From: a bacterium
Lineage (GTDB): Bacteria; T1Sed10-126
Assembly: GCA_003557545.1 (NCBI GenBank)
Contig: PWOD01000220.1
Location: forward strand, 1 to 5,023
Direction of reading: 5' to 3'
Length of the DNA: 5,023 bases
The notes under the pieces are model-generated. The model made no database searches, was not told the origin of the DNA, and saw only the letters and a list, made by a program, of their open reading frames with translations. The position numbers and the translations under genes were made by a program. Every line of letters begins with the position of its first letter. The stretch's first letter is position 1. Below, piece after piece: positions 1 to 5,023 of the stretch.

Positions 1-2559
1 CAGGGCCGTATCTCCATTAATATAAACCCGGCCTTCACCAACAACACTCAAATCAATAGTGCTGGTATCAAAGGCTTCAAAATTGACAACAATTTCTTTA
101 TCGTCGTCGACAAAAATCTCTGCCAGTAATGCAGTCCCACCGTGATCGCCGCCCCATCCGGCAAAATACCAAAAATCTTCGGGGATTACCTCCAGATGCA
201 CCGTATCTCCAACAAGCACAGTCTGAACATCACCGTCGGACAATTCCGTATCCCCGTCGTGAACAACCCTCCCTTTACCGTTAATCGTCGTGGTCACAGT
301 ATATTCAGCCAGATCAAGCTGCATGATATCCCACCCCGCAGCGGTTAAAGTCTCAGAAGCCTGGCGAGCAGCGACGCCACCGGGATCATTTCCTTCCAAT
401 CCAACTGTCGCCGGGACACGGCCCGGAAGGTCCAGGCTGGTAACAAGATCGGTTAATATGTTGTCAATTGCTTCACTCGACAGAGGTACAATTGGTCCTC
501 CGGCGGTTAACCAGAGATTTTCAAGATTTGGCTGAGTGGCAAATACCCCCGGTTCATAACCACTGATATCCGTCGCATTTCCGTTAAAGTATTCAAGCTT
601 AGTTAAATTACTGAATGAAGCGGGGATATCTCCTGAAATTCCAGTTGAAGAAAAGTTAAAATTCTCCAGCTTACTCAGATTTCCCAAACTCGCCGGTAGC
701 TCCCCCGTAAGCTCATCATTCATATACAGAGACAGATGAGTCAGATTAGTAAGATTCCCGAGTTCCGTGGGAATTTCCCCGCTGAGTCTGTTTTCCAGAA
801 GACTGAGCCGTTCCAACTTCGTCAGGTTCCCCAGCGCGGCCGGTATAGAACCGCTAAAATTGTTTCTCAATAAATTAAGTACCGCCACCTCCGGCAACGC
901 ACCGAGTTCAGCCGGGATTTCTCCGACAAATTTTTTATTCGTCCAGACTATCTGGTTTACCGCACCGGTATCCGGAACCATGACGATAACAGTTTTAGTA
1001 TCCGGCTCTCCCTCAAAGTCATGTGAAACAAAATTAACATCCCTGTAGGTGACAGAATCCGAACCATCTGCGTTATAAAATATCCAGGAAAGAGGTGCAG
1101 AATCAAACGAAACAACCGAGACAGACAGGGAAATACTATTTTCTTCCACCGTCCGCAAGGAAATCTCAGTATATTCGGCAATCAACCAGGTCGGTGTATC
1201 TCCAGACAAATAGGGATAACCATCATTCTCATAACCCCGTTGTTCACCAATCTCCCAGCCGGCATTATCAAACCCGGAAAACTCCTTCATCTGCGCTGTG
1301 GTTCGTCCGGTTCCATCGGCGCTGTCGATAGTCCCCGAGGTTTCCATATCCCAAAAACTGTTATTGACGGTACTCCCACCCAACGCCGTTCCAAGCAGTC
1401 CCCCGAGCGAAGTTCCGCCACCGCTGACCTCACCGATGGAAAAACAGTTGGTAATCGATCCATTATCGAGGTTAATTCCCACCAGACCGCCCCCATGAAG
1501 CCCGGCCATGGTAACATTTCCCCGGGCGAAGGAATTATTCACCGGTCCATCATTCTGGCCGACCAGTCCCCCAACAGCAATCGCTCCTCCAGAAGACGCA
1601 GTTACGTCACCGGTAGCGTATGATCGAGTAATTCCGAGGCCACTGCCATCCTCCTCATTTACACCAACAAGCCCGCCCACATGGATTTTGCCAAAAACCT
1701 CACCCGTCGCAGAGGCTTGATCAATACTGCTTTGCCAGCTATCACCAACCAGACCACCAATATTTCTTCCACTGTCTCCACCATTAACCGTCACACCGGA
1801 TGAAACTTGAGATAACGAAGCTTTTTCCAGCTCACCGATTAACCCCCCCACCCTGTATTCTCCCTGGACCTGACCGGTCGCATGAAGATTATCACCGGTT
1901 CCCTCCAGAACTCCAATCAATCCTCCAACCTCGGAGTCACCAGTCACACTGATTCCCAACGCATAACCATCTGAAACAATTGACATATCATCTGAAACCC
2001 CCAGCAAACCTCCTATAGCTTCCGATCCTTTAACCATCCCTGCCACATAATTATTAGTCACAGGAGCACTGGACAGGTTGGCCCCCATTAAGCCCCCAAC
2101 TCCTATATAGCCAGAAATATCTATATCTTCCAGAACGACGTTTTTTACCTCCGCCGCGCCTTCGATGACAGAAAACAATCCAACACCAACCCCACCGGGG
2201 CGATCTATATAGAGATAATGAATCGTCTTACTATCACCATCAAAAACACCGGTGAAGCCATCAAAAAGACCTTCATCAGGGTCAATAACCTCACCGATCG
2301 GCTCCCATCCCTGGCCCCCGTTGGCCTCAGGACCGGCATATTCATCGTATCCCGCCTCCCTGTGACCAAGATCATTCATCAGTTGATAGTGGGCTGATAG
2401 ATCATTTCTGATCTCGTGTAATTCCTCCCAGTTAGTAATCTGATAAGGATCTCCCGCTGTTCCCGAACCCCCGCCAGAAAAAGCCCAGATAGTTACCGGC
2501 AGAACAGTCCCGACCATAACAATTAACAGGCAAGCTATATATCTTTGATAGTTTCGCAT
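1..2559 (-). CDS. Secreted GLUG / leucine-rich repeat / InlB B-repeat surface protein (3' end outside window)
   Basis: I translated this frame by hand from the ATG at 2559 to base 1: 853 codons with no stop, so the C-terminus lies outside the window. Residues 1-28 look like a signal peptide (basic start MRNYQRY, then a hydrophobic run to about 27), followed by a Gly/Ser-rich linker. Residues 43-89 match the upstream gene closely. Residues 125-413 form a GLUG module with nine GG-L-x-G repeats and an NSFWDMETSG end at 400-409. Residues 450-530 are a beta-rich stretch I cannot assign. Residues 534-683 hold six to seven plant-type leucine-rich repeats (L-x-G-x-IP-x-x-LGNL). Residues 690-745 resemble the cap that follows such repeats in bacterial proteins (IDNIL at the start, AAGWDI at the end). 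Residues 753-831 are an InlB-type B-repeat with FAGWGGD, and a second begins at 837. By family this is an exported, cell-surface or matrix protein. Adhesion or ligand binding is inference. The start is supported by a strong ribosome binding site. Confidence 0.93.
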   Translation of the reverse strand, partial: MRNYQRYIACLLIVMVGTVLPVTIWAFSGGGSGTAGDPYQITNWEELHEIRNDLSAHYQLMNDLGHREAGYDEYAGPEANGGQGWEPIGEVIDPDEGLFDGFTGVFDGDSKTIHYLYIDRPGGVGVGLFSVIEGAAEVKNVVLEDIDISGYIGVGGLMGANLSSAPVTNNYVAGMVKGSEAIGGLLGVSDDMSIVSDGYALGISVTGDSEVGGLIGVLEGTGDNLHATGQVQGEYRVGGLIGELEKASLSQVSSGVTVNGGDSGRNIGGLVGDSWQSSIDQASATGEVFGKIHVGGLVGVNEEDGSGLGITRSYATGDVTASSGGAIAVGGLVGQNDGPVNNSFARGNVTMAGLHGGGLVGINLDNGSITNCFSIGEVSGGGTSLGGLLGTALGGSTVNNSFWDMETSGTIDSADGTGRTTAQMKEFSGFDNAGWEIGEQRGYENDGYPYLSGDTPTWLIAEYTEISLRTVEENSISLSVSVVSFDSAPLSWIFYNADGSDSVTYRDVNFVSHDFEGEPDTKTVIVMVPDTGAVNQIVWTNKKFVGEIPAELGALPEVAVLNLLRNNFSGSIPAALGNLTKLERLSLLENRLSGEIPTELGNLTNLTHLSLYMNDELTGELPASLGNLSKLENFNFSSTGISGDIPASFSNLTKLEYFNGNATDISGYEPGVFATQPNLENLWLTAGGPIVPLSSEAIDNILTDLVTSLDLPGRVPATVGLEGNDPGGVAARQASETLTAAGWDIMQLDLAEYTVTTTINGKGRVVHDGDTELSDGDVQTVLVGDTVHLEVIPEDFWYFAGWGGDHGGTALLAEIFVDDDKEIVVNFEAFDTSTIDLSVVGEGRVYINGDTAL
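511..960 (-). repeat. Plant-type leucine-rich repeats in the GLUG/LRR gene
   Basis: Residues 534-683 contain units of 24-25 residues on the pattern x-L-x-x-L-x-L-x-x-N-x-[LFI]-[ST]-G-x-[IL]-P-x-x-LGNL. The clearest units begin at PEVAVLNL, TKLERLSL, TNLTHLSL and SKLENFNF. The TNLTHLSL unit carries one extra residue (YMNDELTG). The last two units decay, with SGYEPGVF in place of SGxIPxxL. The fold should be a curved solenoid used for protein or glycan binding. Confidence 0.88.
1321..2181 (-). repeat. GLUG repeat array in the GLUG/LRR gene
   Basis: The motif [VILG]GGL[VILM]G occurs nine times, starting near residues 154, 182, 211, 237, 267, 294, 329, 356 and 385. A degenerate GVGLF precedes them near 127. 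Spacing is 25-35 residues. Between copies come N-x-[FY]-A-x-G-x-V type strands, as expected for a GLUG (PF07581-like) beta-solenoid or beta-roll. The repeats are divergent in DNA, so they are protein-level repeats rather than recent duplications. Confidence 0.85.
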
Positions 2560-2567
2560 GGCTGCCG

Positions 2568-2575
2568 CCTCCTTT
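2568..2575 (-). promoter_or_regulatory. Ribosome binding site of the GLUG/LRR gene
   Basis: On the minus strand AAAGGAGG lies 8 bases before the ATG at 2559. This is a near-ideal Shine-Dalgarno match and spacing, and it fixes the start codon. It contrasts with the upstream paralogue, whose start has no clear site. Confidence 0.85.
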
Positions 2576-2736
2576 ATTATTCTACCTATCAAATATCAAA
2601 CCACCATTCGCACCAATCCGCCCAGCTTAACAACTGCTGACCCAATAAACCCTGATTTAAATATTGCTAAGTACTATTAGATGTTTTTATGATATGACCT
2701 ATCCACAATAATCCCTCTGCTTCTGCCCTCAGCCCG

Positions 2737-2765
2737 ATTATATGCTACTGATAAACGGAATTCAA
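2737..2765 (-). promoter_or_regulatory. Probable sigma70-type promoter of the GLUG/LRR gene
   Basis: Reading the minus strand, TTGAAT (2765-2760) is followed by a 17-base spacer and a perfect TATAAT (2742-2737). Transcription would start near 2730, leaving a leader of about 170 bases before the ATG at 2559. An inverted repeat TTCAA-N7-TTGAA (2761-2777) overlaps the -35 box and could be an operator. The promoter lies about 240 bases past the upstream stop codon, which suggests the second gene can be transcribed on its own. This is a pattern match only. Confidence 0.5.
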
Positions 2766-2967
2766 GATTTATTTGAAGATTATTTTTTGATTAAATATTA
2801 CTCCATAAATTTACCCGTTCAAACGATTGATTTATCACTTCATCCATTATAAAACTACACCTGTCCCCCTGACTTAAAGGACCATTGCCATTAAAATTTT
2901 CAAGCGATTAATCAATAAACTACTACAACTGGTGGGAAAATATTATAAGAGAATACAGCTCAGTTTC

Positions 2968-3007
2968 CCGTAGACCTAATTTTTACAAAAAATTTTTAAC
3001 TCTACGG
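2968..3007 (-). other. Two-tier hairpin over the stop codon of the FN3/GLUG gene
   Basis: Outer arms CCGTAGA (3007-3001) and TCTACGG (2974-2968) pair perfectly over 7 bases. Inside them AATTTTT (2994-2988) pairs with AAAAATT (2984-2978) around a 3-base loop, with short unpaired stretches between the two stems. The stop codon TAG (3004-3002) sits in the outer arm. No run of U follows the outer stem, so it is not a standard intrinsic terminator. It could stabilise the 3' end or aid termination by another route. Confidence 0.45.
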
Positions 3008-4765
3008 AATTTTTATGTAAAAAAACAATCTGCCGGCCACCGTTCCCGGAGCCTGTGGTGCAAGTGAGTCGGCGAACGACCAGCGAACCGCTTTTGCCGC
3101 CCCACCAAACTCTGTCTGATATATATTATCTATGAGATATTCAGTTACCGGAGTTGGCCCCTCGGTAACCTCAAAACTTGCTGCCTGTGAAAATACAACT
3201 TTATCCTGAAAATCAAGAAAATCTAACGCCGCCAAATAATTTTCTATTAGTAATTCCTCAGCCGAACCAAAACCTGTATTCACATAGGTTATTTCATAGC
3301 TAACTGTTTCCCCCGGCCGAAAATAACTGGAACCAATTATTGAATTAGTCAACTCAATATAGGGGGCGTTGGTAACAGAAGAAAAATCGCTCTCCAATCC
3401 GGATGAATCAACTGCTGTCACCCAGTAATAATATTTATTACCACGTTCTACAGAACTGTCCAGAAAATTATGATTTTGACCATCTACCGGCAGCGTATCC
3501 AATTGACTGGCAGCGTCCGGATCATTCTCAGTATGGCGGTAAATTCTAAACTTCTGGATCTCAGTATCCGCATAAAACCAGCTCAATTCAACTCCGGTAT
3601 CAAGCTCTTCGATTAACGCTTTGCCGTTAAAAATATCAATCACAGCCGGAGTTAAAAAAATCACAGCTTCAGTTAACAAAGGATATGATTGGCCACTGTT
3701 GATTTGCCAGATCTCTCCGTCTACCTCATCAACTTCAGCTATATCCCATCCAGCATCTGAAAAGGTCTCAATATCTTGCATTTCTGAAGTGGTTCTACCG
3801 GTCCCCCCCGCACTGTCTGACTGCCCGGAGGTCTCCGTATCCCAAAAAGAATTTTCGACCGTACCTATATTCTGACCAGGTCCCTCCAAATTACCCACCA
3901 GACCTCCAACATCCAAACTATTCGTTACATCAACCAATCCAACGGAATAGCTATTAACTACTTTTCCCCTTAAATCGATACAGCCTGCAAGCCCCCCGAC
4001 TCTTTCAGCCCCGTCAACGCTAACCGTTCCACTGGCATAACTATTTTCAATCGTCCCTTTTTGTGAACAGCCGACAAGTCCCCCAAATTTATCGCCCCCA
4101 CCACCTCCGGTATATGTAACATCTATCTCACTAAAACTATACCGAACAAATGGGTTCTCATCACCACCCGGGCTGGTCTGAAATGAGTTGCTCGAACCAA
4201 TAAGTCCTCCGGTTGCACCAGTCCCTTCAACCGCACCATCAACCGCAGCACACCGTTTAATCAACGTGTTTGAATTGCCGGTAACCCGTCCAATCAAACT
4301 GCCGACTCCCCGATCGCCGATCACCTGGGGATTTTTTAGTTTAATATTTTCAATTGTTGTACTATCGCTATCGTCACCAACATGACCAAACAACCCCTGA
4401 TTTATCGAATTCGGACGATTAATATACAGATCGGAGATTGTATAAAACTGGCCATTAAAACTACCAGAAAACCTATTATCTGCGTCTCCAATTGGTTCCC
4501 ATCCGGCTCCATTATTAGCCTCAGTCCCGGCAAAATCCTGATAACCAGCGGTTGCCCTGTCAAGATTGTTCATTAAAATATAATCGGCCTCAAGATCGTC
4601 ACGTACCTCGTCAAGATCTGCCCAGTTAAATATCTCAATTGGATTAGCAGTAGCTACTACCGGTATTAGCAATAGGAGTAAGAATAGGACCAGGCAGGCC
4701 GGGACGATTTTTATTTTTTCAACATACCGATTAAATAAATAGATTGTGTTAACTGAAAATATCAT
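3002..4765 (-). CDS. Secreted GLUG-repeat protein with fibronectin III-like and DUF11-like domains
   Basis: About 587 residues from the ATG at 4765. A GTG at 4783 would add six. I prefer the ATG because the GTG abuts a hairpin and has no Shine-Dalgarno sequence, while GGGGG lies 11 bases before the ATG, although that is a weak site too. Residues 1-40 form a signal peptide (LVLFLLLLLIPVV core, likely cut after VATA). Residues 41-93 match the downstream paralogue. Residues 124-314 are the GLUG module, with repeats near 154, 185, 227, 256 and 286, ending in NSFWDTETSG and GTGRTT (321-326). Residues 377-468 look like a fibronectin III domain (LSWFY, KFRIYRH, YYYWVTAVDSSG). Residues 472-587 resemble DUF11-type repeats (PGETVSYEITYVNTG) and end at the final strand FFYIKIP. 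No LPXTG, tail helix or other anchor is visible, so the protein is probably released or held non-covalently. The stop TAG is followed one codon later by an in-frame TAA. The binding partner is unknown. Confidence 0.93.
   Translation of the reverse strand: MIFSVNTIYLFNRYVEKIKIVPACLVLFLLLLLIPVVATANPIEIFNWADLDEVRDDLEADYILMNNLDRATAGYQDFAGTEANNGAGWEPIGDADNRFSGSFNGQFYTISDLYINRPNSINQGLFGHVGDDSDSTTIENIKLKNPQVIGDRGVGSLIGRVTGNSNTLIKRCAAVDGAVEGTGATGGLIGSSNSFQTSPGGDENPFVRYSFSEIDVTYTGGGGGDKFGGLVGCSQKGTIENSYASGTVSVDGAERVGGLAGCIDLRGKVVNSYSVGLVDVTNSLDVGGLVGNLEGPGQNIGTVENSFWDTETSGQSDSAGGTGRTTSEMQDIETFSDAGWDIAEVDEVDGEIWQINSGQSYPLLTEAVIFLTPAVIDIFNGKALIEELDTGVELSWFYADTEIQKFRIYRHTENDPDAASQLDTLPVDGQNHNFLDSSVERGNKYYYWVTAVDSSGLESDFSSVTNAPYIELTNSIIGSSYFRPGETVSYEITYVNTGFGSAEELLIENYLAALDFLDFQDKVVFSQAASFEVTEGPTPVTEYLIDNIYQTEFGGAAKAVRWSFADSLAPQAPGTVAGRLFFYIKIP
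3824..4396 (-). repeat. GLUG repeat array in the FN3/GLUG gene
   Basis: Five repeats (VGSLIG, TGGLIG, FGGLVG, VGGLAG, VGGLVG) follow a degenerate GLFG, with spacing of 29-42 residues. The array is about half the repeat count of the downstream paralogue, but both end in the same NSFWD-ETSG box. The longest gap, before FGGLVG, carries an inserted loop rich in Gly, Ser and Pro. Confidence 0.85.
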
Positions 4766-4784
4766 CGATGCCAAAACCCCCACA

Positions 4785-4806
4785 TAGTTTTCAAGACAAA
4801 AAACTA
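4785..4806 (-). other. Leader hairpin directly before the start of the FN3/GLUG gene
   Basis: On the minus strand TAGTTTT (4806-4800) and AAAACTA (4791-4785) are exact inverted repeats around the 8-base loop TTGTCTTG. The hairpin ends one base before the GTG at 4783 and 19 bases before the ATG at 4765. It is AT-rich and so weak. It might limit ribosome access, and it argues against the GTG as the normal start. Confidence 0.4.
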
Positions 4807-4880
4807 CCGAACAAGCAAACAGTTTATCAGCTCAATTAGACCACTGTTTTCAACATCTCAAAAATTCTAATTCTGTCTTT

Positions 4881-4911
4881 ATTATACTTGAGTCTACCGC
4901 AACAAGTCCAA
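4881..4911 (-). promoter_or_regulatory. Possible promoter of the FN3/GLUG gene
   Basis: A perfect TATAAT lies at 4886-4881 on the minus strand. The -35 box is poor: TTGGAC (4911-4906) at 19-base spacing or GACTTG (4908-4903) at 16. The predicted start near 4874 gives a leader of roughly 110 bases to the ATG at 4765. A weak -35 box next to repeated pentamers would fit a promoter that needs an activator, but that is inference. Confidence 0.4.
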
Positions 4912-4922
4912 GTTTATCAAGT
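4886..4922 (-). repeat. Cluster of ACTTG pentamers at the promoter
   Basis: On the minus strand ACTTG occurs at 4922-4918, 4913-4909 and 4907-4903, followed by the inverted copy CAAGT at 4890-4886, which touches the TATAAT box. The last direct copy and the inverted copy form a dyad with a 12-base gap. This arrangement could be an operator. Pentamers are short, so chance is possible. Confidence 0.3.
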
Positions 4923-4925
4923 TTT

Positions 4926-5023
4926 TTATGACATACAATATTTTTGTTCTTTGTTGTCCATTAAATAAAATATTTCACGATAAACGGATAAGAGGCCAAT
5001 CTTTGTCCCCATTTCAACAATCG
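4926..5023 (-). CDS. Possible C-terminal end of an upstream gene, entering from outside the window
   Basis: A minus-strand frame is open from the window edge at 5023 to a TAA at 4928-4926, giving about 32 residues. An internal ATG at 5012 would give a 28-residue peptide beginning MGTKIGLLSVYRE. I see no ribosome binding site for that ATG and do not recognise the peptide. An open run of this length is not improbable by chance, so this is only a candidate. If real, its stop lies about 40 bases before the TATAAT box of the next gene. Confidence 0.15.
   Translation of the reverse strand, partial: IVEMGTKIGLLSVYREIFYLMDNKEQKYCMS

Larger units (their letters stand above)
2560..3001. other. AT-rich spacer between the two GLUG genes
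   Basis: This 442-base stretch has no convincing gene on either strand. In minus-strand order it holds the downstream arm of the hairpin at the upstream stop codon, two weaker TATAAT matches (2942-2947 and 2846-2851) without good -35 boxes, a G-rich phrase containing GGGGGACAGG (2859-2869), the probable promoter at 2737-2765, a leader of about 170 bases and the ribosome binding site at 2568-2575. I recognise no riboswitch fold in the leader. Confidence 0.7.

Noticed and set aside
957-1517. Minus-strand open frames at 957-1181 and 1287-1517
   Set aside because: They lie within the long gene in another frame and have no independent signals.
142-1720. Several plus-strand open frames of 65-127 codons opposite the large minus-strand gene
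   Set aside because: They lie antisense to a continuous 853-codon frame with clear domains, show Pro/Ser/Arg-rich low-information protein, and lack ribosome binding sites. They are shadows of the minus-strand gene.
1321-2181. Regularly spaced repeats that might suggest a CRISPR array
   Set aside because: The repeats are conserved as protein (GGL-G) and vary in DNA and spacing. There is no constant repeat of 24-37 bases.
1-2559. Frameshift or pseudogene in the first gene, since no long complete frame with a stop is seen
   Set aside because: Hand translation of every line shows a single unbroken frame from 2559 to 1. The stop is simply beyond the window.
2846-2947. Two more TATAAT boxes on the minus strand (2947-2942 and 2851-2846)
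   Set aside because: The hexamers 16-18 bases upstream match the -35 consensus poorly, and the spacer is AT-rich enough to give such boxes by chance.
2968-3007. Intrinsic terminator for the upstream gene
   Set aside because: A stem is present, but the sequence after it is GAAACTGAGC rather than a U-run, so I list it only as a hairpin.
3621-4576. Plus-strand open frames opposite the FN3/GLUG gene
   Set aside because: They are antisense to clear GLUG and FN3 coding sequence, with no start signals or recognisable protein.

Overview
The window holds two long genes in tandem on the minus strand, both for secreted surface-type repeat proteins. No housekeeping gene, RNA gene or mobile element marks the species. 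A strong AAAGGAGG ribosome binding site and TATAAT-type promoters point to a bacterium. Genes built from GLUG, plant-type leucine-rich and InlB-type repeats are known from anaerobic Bacillota, Bacteroidota, Deltaproteobacteria and some methanogens, so I do not name a taxon. The genes are clearly richer in G+C than the AT-rich spacers around them.

Layout in the direction of transcription, from 5023 down to 1. From 5023 to 4766 is an AT-rich upstream region. It holds a TATAAT box, a cluster of ACTTG pentamers and a hairpin just before the start codon. It may also hold the last codons of another gene entering from outside. From 4765 (or 4783) to 3002 is a complete gene of about 587 codons: signal peptide, GLUG-repeat module, one fibronectin type III-like domain and a DUF11-like beta-sandwich. 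From 3001 to 2560 is a 442-base spacer with a two-tier hairpin over the stop codon, a good promoter at 2737-2765 and a strong ribosome binding site. From 2559 to 1 is a second gene, open for 853 codons and cut by the window edge: signal peptide, longer GLUG module, plant-type leucine-rich repeats and InlB-type B-repeats.

The two proteins are paralogues over their N-terminal halves. They share 28 of 47 residues in the block after the signal peptide, and the same NSFWD-ETSG / GTGRTT end to the GLUG module. Their C-terminal halves are unrelated. This looks like a surface-protein locus that keeps a common N-terminal scaffold and swaps distal binding modules. The role (adhesion, matrix or substrate binding) is inferred from domain families only. 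No known defence, secretion or biosynthetic system is visible.
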